A DNA stretch of 64,000 nucleotides from NCBI RefSeq assembly GCF_963669205.1, contig NZ_OY769915.1:2268001-2332000 (forward strand), given 5' to 3'. Below are positions 7,414-14,966 of this stretch, piece after piece (the stretch's first letter is position 1; each line of letters begins with the position of its first letter). This DNA comes from an uncultured Roseibium sp. Its GTDB lineage: Bacteria > Pseudomonadota > Alphaproteobacteria > Rhizobiales > Stappiaceae. Made by a program: the position numbers and the translations under genes. Under the pieces are notes generated by a model that had not been told where the DNA came from, ran no database searches, and was given only the letters and a program-made list of their open reading frames with translations.

Positions 7414-8904
7414 TCAGTTGGCAAATCCGGTCAATCGCGGGATCGTCATCGAAAGTGCCGGTATGTAGGTGATCAAGAAGATCACCGCGATTTCCACCGC
7501 CAGGAACGGCAGAATGGCTTTGGCAATGGTTTCAACCCTTTCTTTTGAAACCGATGCGGCAACGAATAACACCAGTCCCATGGGCGGTGTGGCAAGACCG
7601 ATGGTCAGGTTCACGCTCATGATGATGGCAAAATGAATGGGATCAACACCCAGTTCCACGAAAATCGGACCCAGGATCGGTCCGAGAATGATGATCGCCG
7701 GTCCCGCATCCAGGAACATGCCGACCACGAACAGAAGCAGGTTGATCAGGAACAGCAGGATCAGCGGGTTCTCCGACAGGGACAGCACGAAATCTGCCAT
7801 GATCTGCGGCGCGTAGCTGAGACTGACGACGGTCTTGAACGCCATTGCCGCGCCTACCAGCAGCAGGACGACTGCCGACGTGATGCCGGCCCTGTTCAGG
7901 ATGCCCGGGATTTCCTTCATCTTGATGGAGTGCAGGACGAAGAACCCGATGAGCAGGGCATAGGCGACGGCCACCGCCGCCGCTTCCGTCGGCGTAAACA
8001 CGCCGATCAGGATACCGCCGAGAATGATGATCGGCGTCTGCAGCGGGGCGACGGCTTTCTTGCACACCATCCTGAAGTCGTCCGAAACGGCACCGCGCAG
8101 TCCCATCAGGATGACATGCGATATGGCCAGCAGGGCGACGAACAGGATGGCTGTCATGCCACCTGTCAGCTCCAGTGACATCTGGCCGGCAATCGCGAAG
8201 GCGATGGCAAGCAGAACGGACGCAAGATTGACCCGCAGGAGCGCGAACGAGACCCAGTATTCCACCGGTGCCATTTTCTGCCCCGGGTTCACGATCCGCT
8301 GCGCCTTGGGCAGATCATATTTGTCCGCCATGAGCCGCACCACGAGCATCAGTCCGATACCGACCATGACGCCCGGTACGATGCCGGCCAGGAACAGCGC
8401 GGCGACGCTCTCACCCATGACATAGGCGTAGATGATCATGATGCCGGACGGCGGAATGATCGGGCCAATGACGGAGGAAGCCGCCGTGACGGCAGCTGCG
8501 AAGCGCCGCGTGTATCCCTGCTTCTCCATGGCCGGGATCAGCATGGAGCCGAGCGCGGACGTATCGGCGACCGCGGAACCGGACAGGCCCGCGAACAGCA
8601 TCGAAGACAGGATGTTCACATGCGCAAGGCCGCCGCGCAGATGCCCCATGAGCGCCTGGCTGAATTCCACGAGGCGGGTGGTGATGCCCCCCTTGTTCAT
8701 GAGTTCCCCGGCGAGCATGAAAAACGGAATCGCCATCAGAGGAAAGCTGTCCATGCCGTTGTAAACGTTACGGTAAAGCAGCGTGATGTCACGCTCCTGA
8801 CCACTCATCCAGAGCAGGATGCCCGGAGCTGCGAGCAGGCCGAAAAACACCGGCAGCCCGATCATCAGGAAGAACAGGAAGACAGGAAGGAACCAGATCA
8901 GCAT
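7414..8904 (-). CDS. dctM: TRAP transporter large permease (DctM family)
   Basis: Sodium- or proton-driven translocation subunit in the inner membrane. The 496-residue protein has about twelve to fourteen hydrophobic segments and DctM signatures such as MPFFMLAGELMNKGG-like AIPFFMLAGELMNKGG, GSAVADTSALGSMLIPAM, and ITPPxG-type ATPPMG near the C-terminus. It is somewhat longer than the typical 430 residues, with an extra hydrophobic insert around residues 200-260. Its ATG overlaps the dctQ stop (TGATG), indicating translational coupling. Confidence 0.93.
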   Translation of the reverse strand: MLIWFLPVFLFFLMIGLPVFFGLLAAPGILLWMSGQERDITLLYRNVYNGMDSFPLMAIPFFMLAGELMNKGGITTRLVEFSQALMGHLRGGLAHVNILSSMLFAGLSGSAVADTSALGSMLIPAMEKQGYTRRFAAAVTAASSVIGPIIPPSGIMIIYAYVMGESVAALFLAGIVPGVMVGIGLMLVVRLMADKYDLPKAQRIVNPGQKMAPVEYWVSFALLRVNLASVLLAIAFAIAGQMSLELTGGMTAILFVALLAISHVILMGLRGAVSDDFRMVCKKAVAPLQTPIIILGGILIGVFTPTEAAAVAVAYALLIGFFVLHSIKMKEIPGILNRAGITSAVVLLLVGAAMAFKTVVSLSYAPQIMADFVLSLSENPLILLFLINLLLFVVGMFLDAGPAIIILGPILGPIFVELGVDPIHFAIIMSVNLTIGLATPPMGLVLFVAASVSKERVETIAKAILPFLAVEIAVIFLITYIPALSMTIPRLTGFAN

Positions 8905-9494
8905 CAGTCAGCCCCCGCCATGTCTGCATCCGGAATGGCCGGCAACTGGTCATCGCCGCCGACGATCGAGATGATGCTCCGCAGGATAAGCTCGATATTC
9001 ACCAGCGTGAGCAGGATCACGCCGACAAAGAGCGACGTCATCATCCAGCTCCGCGGTACCCGGATCCACTCGGTGAGCGTGAGGTTGCCGGGAACATAGA
9101 GAGACGCCGTGTCGAACTTGCCGCCGAAACCGGTGACCTCGGCGTAGCCGATCTGTACGGCGATCACGAGAACGAGCAGCGATATCAGGAGGAGAAAGAG
9201 CGAGAGCAGCCTTCCGATGGACCGGGGCAGGGCATGGCCGAGCATGTCGATCGCCACGAAGCCGCCGCGCCGGAAGGCGGTCGGTGCCATCAGGCCCGTC
9301 ATCCACAACATGCAAAAACGCGCCGCCTCGTCAGGCCAGGGCAGCGCGTTGTTGAACACGTAACGGAAAACCACCTGGATCAGGATCGCCACGACCATCA
9401 AGGCCACGGCAACGATGCCTATCGCTCGGCCAATTCGCAATAGCTGCGAATTGACGAAAGCAAGCGGTGCAAGAACCGCCAGCAATGCCCCCAT
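8904..9494 (-). CDS. dctQ: TRAP transporter small permease (DctQ family)
   Basis: Small membrane subunit of the TRAP transporter, 196 residues with four hydrophobic segments. The DctQ hallmark FRYVFNNALPWPDEAARFCMLW is split here as an aromatic/PWPDE block near residue 52, followed by the second segment. Its start lies 59 bp after the flavin-reductase stop and its end overlaps dctM, so it joins the enzyme genes to the transporter in one transcription unit. Confidence 0.92.
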   Translation of the reverse strand: MGALLAVLAPLAFVNSQLLRIGRAIGIVAVALMVVAILIQVVFRYVFNNALPWPDEAARFCMLWMTGLMAPTAFRRGGFVAIDMLGHALPRSIGRLLSLFLLLISLLVLVIAVQIGYAEVTGFGGKFDTASLYVPGNLTLTEWIRVPRSWMMTSLFVGVILLTLVNIELILRSIISIVGGDDQLPAIPDADMAGAD

Positions 9495-9553
9495 TCGGGC
9501 TCCTCCCTAGTACTTCTTTTGTCACCGGGCGGGGTCCGCCCGGCATTGGCTTC

Positions 9554-10069
9554 CTATTCTGGAGCGATTTGTCCGAGTTTGCCTGCAAAAAATGTCAGCG
9601 CCTCCCCGTGACGCATTTCTGCCTGCATGACCTGTCCCAGGACGATCAGGTGATCACCGCCCTCATAGGCGGCAAATCGCTTGCATTCGAACCGCGCCAG
9701 GCAATGATCCAGGAGCGGCACACCGTTCTCGTCGATCGTGTGCGGCAACTGGTCGAAGGCATGGGCGTTTCTGACGAACCCGTTGCACACTTCGGCCTGG
9801 TGGTGGCTGAGAACATGGATGGCGTAGTTTTCCGCCGTTTCGAAATACTGGAACCGGCGCGATCCCTTGTCCGGCATCCACAGCACCAGCGGCGGGTCGA
9901 GCGAGACCGACGAGAAGCTGTTTGCGGTGATCCCGACCGGGCCGTCGTCCGAACCTGTCGTGACAACGGTGACACCCGTTGCAAATCGGCCGAATGCATC
10001 GCGCAAGAGACGGGTATTGTCCGTGTGCGGCGCAAAGGTAACGGGATGATTGGCGTTTTGCATGGTCAT
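9554..10069 (-). CDS. smoA: NAD(P)H:flavin reductase, probable SmoA-type partner of the monooxygenase
   Basis: Flavin-reductase-domain protein of 171 residues (HpaC/SsuE-like fold family). It would supply reduced FMN to the monooxygenase two genes upstream. Visible features are the N-terminal FGRFATGVTVVTT motif, the FSSVSLDPPLVLW flavin-binding segment, and the C-terminal DHLIVLGQVM strand typical of this family. Its ATG overlaps the aldo-keto reductase stop (TGATG). The next in-frame ATG, two codons on, is an equally possible start. The symbol rests on cluster context (flavin reductase + aldo-keto reductase + SsuD-like enzyme, as in the Agrobacterium smo operon). Alone, this protein could serve any two-component flavin monooxygenase. 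Confidence 0.75.
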   Translation of the reverse strand: MTMQNANHPVTFAPHTDNTRLLRDAFGRFATGVTVVTTGSDDGPVGITANSFSSVSLDPPLVLWMPDKGSRRFQYFETAENYAIHVLSHHQAEVCNGFVRNAHAFDQLPHTIDENGVPLLDHCLARFECKRFAAYEGGDHLIVLGQVMQAEMRHGEALTFFAGKLGQIAPE

Positions 10070-10959
10070 CAGGGTACCTCGTTTCCAAGGGCGGCTTCGT
10101 AGAGCCGGTACCAGGTTTCACGATCCAGTGTGACTTTCAGCGCATCTGAAATCCTGGCGATGCGCTCGATGTTGTTCGTTCCCATGACGGGAAGAAGCTT
10201 GGCCGGATGGGCCAGCAGGAAGGCAATCGCGACCGCCGACCTGTCGACACCGAAAGCTCCCGCGATCTCGTCCATGACCGCGCCGAGCTGTCCGCTTTCG
10301 GTGATCAGCGATCCGCCCCCAAGGGGTGACCAGGCCATGAGCTTCGTGCCCAGGCGCTGGTGGAATGCGAGGTCGCCATTGGTGAAAGGCGAAATCTCGG
10401 CAAGCGAAATTTCGATCTGGTTGGTCACGAGCGTGCTGGACATTGCCGATTGCAGCAACTCCCAGTCCCACGGGCGGAAGTTGGAGACGCCGACATTGCG
10501 GACCTTGCCGCTCCGGACGAGATCGTCAAGCGCCGCGCCGGTCTCATGGTGATCCATGAGCGGGTCCGGACGGTGAATGAGCAGGAGATCGATCGTGTCG
10601 ATGCCCATTTCGCTCAAGGACGTCTCGACCGATTTCTCGATATGCGCACGCGAGGTATCGTAGTGTTTCACGCTGGCGTCGGCGTAGCGGCCAACCGGGG
10701 CGACGATGTCGCACTTGGTGACGATTTCCATGCTGTTGCGCAGGGCCGGGTTGGCTTTCAGCGCGCCGCCCAAAACGGCCTCGGCCGCATAGCCGCCATA
10801 GATGTCGGCCTGGTCGAAGGTGGTGATCCCCTGATCGAGACAGATCTGGATCTTCTTCTCCACATAGGCCGCGGACGTATCGGAATCGTCTCCCAGCCGC
10901 CACATGCCATAGATCAGGCGGGAAAATTCCAGAGTGTCGGAAAGTTTGACACGTTCCAT
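10069..10959 (-). CDS. smoB: Aldo-keto reductase, probable SmoB (6-oxo-glucose reductase)
   Basis: Cytoplasmic NAD(P)H-dependent reductase of 296 residues with the aldo-keto tetrad visible as D49, Y54, K82 and H129 (in FDQADIYGG, EIVTKCD and LLIHRPDP). The N-terminus (SRLIYGMWRLGDD) and C-terminus (WYRLYEAALGNEVP) place it in the YdhF/SmoB branch. In the sulfo-SMO pathway SmoB reduces 6-oxo-glucose, made when the monooxygenase removes sulfite from sulfoquinovose, to glucose. I chose the ATG at 10959, which overlaps the monooxygenase stop as TAATG; the longer frame to 11220 only shadows that gene. The role is inferred from context and from my recollection of SmoB; generic AKR activity is the alternative. 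Confidence 0.75.
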   Translation of the reverse strand: MERVKLSDTLEFSRLIYGMWRLGDDSDTSAAYVEKKIQICLDQGITTFDQADIYGGYAAEAVLGGALKANPALRNSMEIVTKCDIVAPVGRYADASVKHYDTSRAHIEKSVETSLSEMGIDTIDLLLIHRPDPLMDHHETGAALDDLVRSGKVRNVGVSNFRPWDWELLQSAMSSTLVTNQIEISLAEISPFTNGDLAFHQRLGTKLMAWSPLGGGSLITESGQLGAVMDEIAGAFGVDRSAVAIAFLLAHPAKLLPVMGTNNIERIARISDALKVTLDRETWYRLYEAALGNEVP

Positions 10960-12113
10960 TAGCGGCGGACTCCATTGCCAAGCGGTGTTGCTGGTGTGTC
11001 GGCCGGAACGCGGCCGTAAGCATGGGGCAGGGAACAGGTCTTCAGGTTCGGCAGCACGCGCGCACCAAAGTGCTTTGCCTCTTCGATGTGCGGGTAACCG
11101 GAGAAGATGAACGCCCGGATGCCCATCTTCTGGTAGGCCTCGATCTTGGACATGACCTGGTCGGTCGAGCCGACGAGTGCGGCGCCGCAGCCCGAACGGG
11201 CCCGGCCGACGCCGGTCCACAGATTCGGCTCGATGTAACCGAACGCGTCGGCGACTTCGCGGTTCTTGGCCTGATGGCTTACGCCGAGCGACTTGGCGTC
11301 AAGCGCCCGCTCGCGAATGGCGGTGCCCTGGTCATCGTCCAGCTTCGAAACGATGTAGTCGGCGTATTCCTGGGCTTCCTTTTCCGTGTCGCGAACGATC
11401 ATGTGAACCCGCAGGCCGTAGTCCAGGGTGCGATCGTATTTTTCGGCAACCGCGTTCACGGCCTTCATGCGGCCTTCCAGTTCCTCGACCTTTTCCGGCC
11501 ACATCAGGTAGACGTCGCAATGCTGGCCGCACAATTCCAGAGCCGCCGGCGAATAACCGCCGAAATAGAGCAGCGGACCGCCCGTCTGGTACGGCCTGGC
11601 CGGATCCGTGGTCAGGCCGGCGAAGTTGTAGACCTCACCCGCGTAGTTGATCTCGTCTTGCGTCCAGGCCTGTTTCAGGATCTCAACCACTTCGCGCGAA
11701 CGCTGGTAGCGGTAACCGCTGTCGGCCTGCTCACCGGGAAAGTCGGAGGAAATGATGTTGACCGTCAGCCGGCCCTTGAGCATGTGATCCAGCGTCGCGA
11801 TCGTTCTGGCAAGCATGATCGGCTGCATCTCGCCGCAACGCACGGCTGCCAGCAGGTTGATCTTTTCGGTGATCGGAGCACAGCCGGCGACGAAAGACAG
11901 CGTGTCCTGGCCGACCTGGTACGAGGATGGGCACAGAATGTTCCGGAAGCCCTGTTCCTCGGCGGTCTTCACGATCTGCGAGCAGTGGTCCCATGAGGAA
12001 CGCAGGTCGCCCTCCGGAACGCCCAGGAACTGATAATCGTCGGAACACAGCGCAGAGAACCACGAGACCTCTGCTGCATCCAGATCCGGCGATGTCACTG
12101 GGACAACTGTCAT
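10959..12113 (-). CDS. smoC: FMNH2-dependent alkanesulfonate-type monooxygenase, probable SmoC (sulfoquinovose monooxygenase)
   Basis: LLM-class (bacterial luciferase-like) flavin monooxygenase of 384 residues, alignable with SsuD along its length: INIISSDFPGEQ in the phosphate-flavin region, GGPLLYFGGYSP, YLMWPEKVEEL, LRVHMIVRDTE, NLWTGVGRARSGCGAALVG and FSGYPHIEEA. SsuD-type enzymes split C-S bonds of sulfonates to give an aldehyde and sulfite. The N-terminal block AEVSWFSALCSDDYQFLG is one I associate with SmoC-like proteins rather than SsuD itself. The start is the ATG at 12113, with an AAGGAGGAG site six bases upstream; the frame to 12194 is too long. First gene of the operon, divergent from a GntR regulator. 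Alternative: a monooxygenase for another organosulfonate. Confidence 0.75.
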   Translation of the reverse strand: MTVVPVTSPDLDAAEVSWFSALCSDDYQFLGVPEGDLRSSWDHCSQIVKTAEEQGFRNILCPSSYQVGQDTLSFVAGCAPITEKINLLAAVRCGEMQPIMLARTIATLDHMLKGRLTVNIISSDFPGEQADSGYRYQRSREVVEILKQAWTQDEINYAGEVYNFAGLTTDPARPYQTGGPLLYFGGYSPAALELCGQHCDVYLMWPEKVEELEGRMKAVNAVAEKYDRTLDYGLRVHMIVRDTEKEAQEYADYIVSKLDDDQGTAIRERALDAKSLGVSHQAKNREVADAFGYIEPNLWTGVGRARSGCGAALVGSTDQVMSKIEAYQKMGIRAFIFSGYPHIEEAKHFGARVLPNLKTCSLPHAYGRVPADTPATPLGNGVRR

Positions 12114-12280
12114 AAAACTCCTCCTTGGGGATGTCCGCGCGGAGGCGGGCCCTAACACCTTCATTTCGATCAGCTTTGCCCGATTGAGGCTCAAGGGGGA
12201 GCCTCCAGCGGGGATCGAACTTTCGTTTGATTTCGAACGGCTTCACTTTACCGTCGATTTATTCTTGCTTATCATCCGGT

Positions 12281-12305
12281 TTGATGTAAATCAATAGTGT
12301 ATCAA
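12281..12305. promoter_or_regulatory. Candidate GntR operator in the divergent promoter
   Basis: The inverted repeat TTGATGTAAATCAA (5 bp arms, 4 bp spacer, 12281-12294) is followed by a third ATCAA half-site at 12301-12305. It lies 39 bp upstream of the GntR start and 168 bp from the monooxygenase start, in the AT-rich part of the 219 bp divergent gap. The position fits autoregulation and control of both directions; binding is inferred. Confidence 0.4.
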
Positions 12306-12332
12306 TTTTAAAAATCAGAGCTCCTGACCACC

Positions 12333-13043
12333 ATGCAGACATCGTCGCAGACATCGAATGCGCTGCCGCTTTATTTGCAGATCAGCGAGCTTTTGATCCG
12401 GGATATAGCTGCGGGACGGCTGATCGACGGCGAGCGTCTGCCGCCCGAACGGGACATGGCGGACGAACTGGGAATTTCCATCGGTACATTGCGCAAGGCG
12501 CTCGCCGATCTTACGGAAAAAGGCTTACTGGAGCGGATCCAGGGCTCGGGAAACTACATACGCCAGGCCGGAACCCACGAAAGCATCTACGCGATGTTCC
12601 GTCTTGAGCTTCTCACCGGTGGAGGGTTGCCGCGTGCCGACATCCTGAATGTCGAGCGTACGCGCAAACCGGCAGAGTTCCCGGCCTTTGGAACGAGCAC
12701 GGAAGGCACGCGAATCCGGCGTCTGAGATATCTGAATGATGTCATCATCGCAGTTGAGGAAATCTGGCTCGACGGAGATGCCGGTCAGGTGAGACGCGAA
12801 CTGCTGTCGGACTCGCTCTACAGGTTTTACCAGAAGCATCTCGGTTTCTGGATCGTGCGCGCAGAGGATCGCGTCACGATCGACGCCGTTCCGGCGTGGG
12901 CGCCCGAACCATTCACGCTCAAGCCCGGAGCGATCACCGGGTTCATTGAAAGGTTCAGCTGGGCGGACAGCCCTGAACCTGTGGAATATTCACGCACCTG
13001 GTTCGATACGGCCAGGGCGCACTATGTACAGCGTTTGAAATAG
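12333..13043 (+). CDS. GntR family transcriptional regulator with UTRA domain (HutC subfamily)
   Basis: DNA-binding regulator of 236 residues. It has an N-terminal winged helix (PLYLQISELLIRDIAAGRL, LPPERDMADELGIS, LRKALADLTEKGLLERIQGSG) and a C-terminal UTRA effector-binding domain (RIRRLRYLNDVIIAVEEIWL...). UTRA domains usually bind the substrate, or an intermediate, of the pathway they control. It is divergent from the monooxygenase operon and 36 bp upstream of the Gfo/Idh/MocA gene on its own strand. It is therefore the likely specific repressor of this island. A candidate operator lies just upstream. Confidence 0.9.
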   Translation: MQTSSQTSNALPLYLQISELLIRDIAAGRLIDGERLPPERDMADELGISIGTLRKALADLTEKGLLERIQGSGNYIRQAGTHESIYAMFRLELLTGGGLPRADILNVERTRKPAEFPAFGTSTEGTRIRRLRYLNDVIIAVEEIWLDGDAGQVRRELLSDSLYRFYQKHLGFWIVRAEDRVTIDAVPAWAPEPFTLKPGAITGFIERFSWADSPEPVEYSRTWFDTARAHYVQRLK

Positions 13044-13079
13044 GCAGATCGGAAGAAATCTGCCGAGAAGGAGACTTTG

Positions 13080-14204
13080 ATGCCTGCGAAGGTGAGATAT
13101 GGGGTTATCGGCTGCGGGATGATGGGACAGGAACACCTGCGCAACATCGCCTTGCTGCCGGATACGGAAGTGACCGTGATTTTCGAGCCGGACACGGACA
13201 TGGCTGCCAGGGCGGCCAGGATCACGCCGGGTGCGAAACTCGTTTCTTCGGTGTCCGAATTGCTGGACGTCCCGGAACTGGACTGCATCCTGATCGCGAG
13301 CCCCAACCACTGTCATGTCCCGCAGATGCAGGAAATCCGGCAGAAGCGGCCCTTGCCATTGCTGGTCGAAAAGCCGCTTTTCACCGATCCCAGGGAACAA
13401 GCGGAGCTGGAGGCGTTCAAGGCCGCCTATCCCTCGCCGATCTGGGTGGCGATGGAGTACCGGTACATGCCTGCGATCGCGGCGCTGGTCGATCAGGTGG
13501 AAGCGGCGACCGGTGGCATCAAGATGCTGACGATCCGCGAGCACAGGTTCCCGTTCCTGGAAAAGGTGGGTGCCTGGAACCGCTTCAACCGGTATTCCGG
13601 CGGCACCTTTGTCGAGAAATGCTGCCATTTCTTCGATCTCATGCGCCTGATCATGAAATCCGAACCCGTCCGCGTGATGGCATCCGCCGGTCAGGATGCC
13701 AACCACAAGGACGAGACCTATGACGGCGAGCAGCCGGACATTCTCGACAACGGCTATGTCATCGTCGATTTCGAGAACGGATCGCGCGCACTTCTGGATC
13801 TGTGCATGTTTGCCGAAGGGTCCAGATATCAGGAAGAGGTTGTCGCCGTCGGTCCGACCGGAAAAATCGAGGCATTTGTTCCCGGACCCGGCCGTTTCTG
13901 GCCGGAGGACCTCGGCGAACCGCCTGTCGCGCAGCTTGTCGTGTCACCGCGCCGGCCCAAGGGGCCGCGCACGCTGGAGATCCCTGTCGACCCGGCGCTC
14001 CTCGATGCGGGTGACCACAACGGCTCGACTTTTTATCAGCACGAGAGATTTGTCGCGGTGGTGCGCGGCGAAATCGACCTGCCGGAAGTCACGCTGGAGG
14101 ACGGCCGCCGTGCCGTCGAGATGGGACTTGCGGCGCAACAGTCGGCGCGCACAGGGCAGGTTGTGAAACTGTCCTCTCCGGGTGTTTCTTCTGTCGCCTG
14201 CTGA
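13080..14204 (+). CDS. Gfo/Idh/MocA family oxidoreductase, possible NAD-dependent glycosidase
   Basis: Two-domain protein of 374 residues: an N-terminal Rossmann fold with the dinucleotide motif GVIGCGMMGQEH (about residues 8-19), the LLVEKPLF segment with the family's conserved EKP lysine, and a C-terminal Gfo/Idh/MocA substrate domain (GGTFVEKCCHFFDLMRL). I chose the ATG at 13080, six bases after GAGAAGGAGA; a TTG lies one codon upstream. Members normally oxidise or epimerise sugars or inositols. Some relatives are NAD-dependent glycoside hydrolases (GH109, and as I recall the GH188 sulfoquinovosidases). Since no GH31 sulfoquinovosidase is present, this protein is a candidate to release sulfoquinovose from its glycoside. 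That is inference; a plain sugar dehydrogenase is the alternative. Confidence 0.8.
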   Translation: MPAKVRYGVIGCGMMGQEHLRNIALLPDTEVTVIFEPDTDMAARAARITPGAKLVSSVSELLDVPELDCILIASPNHCHVPQMQEIRQKRPLPLLVEKPLFTDPREQAELEAFKAAYPSPIWVAMEYRYMPAIAALVDQVEAATGGIKMLTIREHRFPFLEKVGAWNRFNRYSGGTFVEKCCHFFDLMRLIMKSEPVRVMASAGQDANHKDETYDGEQPDILDNGYVIVDFENGSRALLDLCMFAEGSRYQEEVVAVGPTGKIEAFVPGPGRFWPEDLGEPPVAQLVVSPRRPKGPRTLEIPVDPALLDAGDHNGSTFYQHERFVAVVRGEIDLPEVTLEDGRRAVEMGLAAQQSARTGQVVKLSSPGVSSVAC

Positions 14205-14273
14205 AGATCCGGGTGTCATTGAAAAGGGACATGAAGTTGCGGCGGTGACTTGCCGCTTCATTGGAAACCTTGA

Positions 14274-14307
14274 ACGGACCGGCGCGAATGCGGACGCGCC
14301 GGTCCGT
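14274..14307. terminator. Bidirectional hairpin terminator
   Basis: A perfect 13 bp GC-rich stem (14274-14286 with 14295-14307) has an 8-base loop. It lies between the convergent Gfo/Idh/MocA gene and the small secreted-protein gene, 5 bp past the latter's stop. Flanking T-runs are weak on both strands. Confidence 0.65.
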
Positions 14308-14312
14308 ATTTG

Positions 14313-14744
14313 CTACCAGCGGTCGACGGCACGCACGAGGGGGGCAGTATTCGTGCTGAAACCATTACGTCCGCGGCGCAAATTGAATTCTTTGATCGCG
14401 ACCTTGTACTCGCGCCCGTTATGCGTGTTCTTGCATTGCTGCGTACGAAGCGCGAGATTGTTGGGCACGCCCTTGTGGTTCTGCACCAGAACACAGAACA
14501 GGTCATAGCGGCCGTTGAGCGCGACCCTTTTCCGGGCTCCCTGCGCGAGAATGATCTGGCTGTGCCGGCTGAAGCTGGCGTCAAAGAGCAGGAAATTGCA
14601 GTATTTCGCCGTGCCGCCGGGTGTTTTCGTGCTCTCGCAGATGAAGGTTTCAGCGGATGCCGGAGACGCTGAGAACGCTGCGGCGAACAGGGCCAAACCG
14701 GCACCGAACAAACTGGTTTTCAAGGTGAATTTTCCTGAGAACAT
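14313..14744 (-). CDS. Small secreted protein of unknown function
   Basis: I do not recognise this 143-residue protein. It has a clear signal peptide (MFSGKFTLKTSLFGAGLALFA..., cleavage after SPASA), then about 115 residues with four Cys (CEST, YCNF, FCVLV, QQCKN), compatible with two periplasmic disulfides. The mature part is basic. The ATG at 14744 is preceded at eight bases by AGGAGG; a TTG two codons upstream would be too close to that site. It stands alone, converging on the sugar-oxidoreductase gene. Confidence 0.7.
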   Translation of the reverse strand: MFSGKFTLKTSLFGAGLALFAAAFSASPASAETFICESTKTPGGTAKYCNFLLFDASFSRHSQIILAQGARKRVALNGRYDLFCVLVQNHKGVPNNLALRTQQCKNTHNGREYKVAIKEFNLRRGRNGFSTNTAPLVRAVDRW

Positions 14745-14966
14745 TGTCAAAACCTCCTAGCCTTACCGGGCTTCACAATCTGTGTCATGGTGGCGTGAGA
14801 GCAAAACTAACGCGGCGTGCGTTTCGGCACCTGTGACGCAGGACACAGGCAATGCATGCGGCGGGGGACGGCTCTTGAAGGTTGATGGCAGTCACTGGAG
14901 GTTCAGCCGGTGGGGCGTGTCATCCACATGGGTTCAATATGCATTTTCCGCCTTTGGGAGGGCCAG

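Noticed and set aside
6328..9494. Treating the TRAP genes as a plain C4-dicarboxylate uptake system
   Set aside because: TRAP families are not specific by sequence alone, and the operon is continuous with desulfonation enzymes, so a dicarboxylate label would be unsupported.
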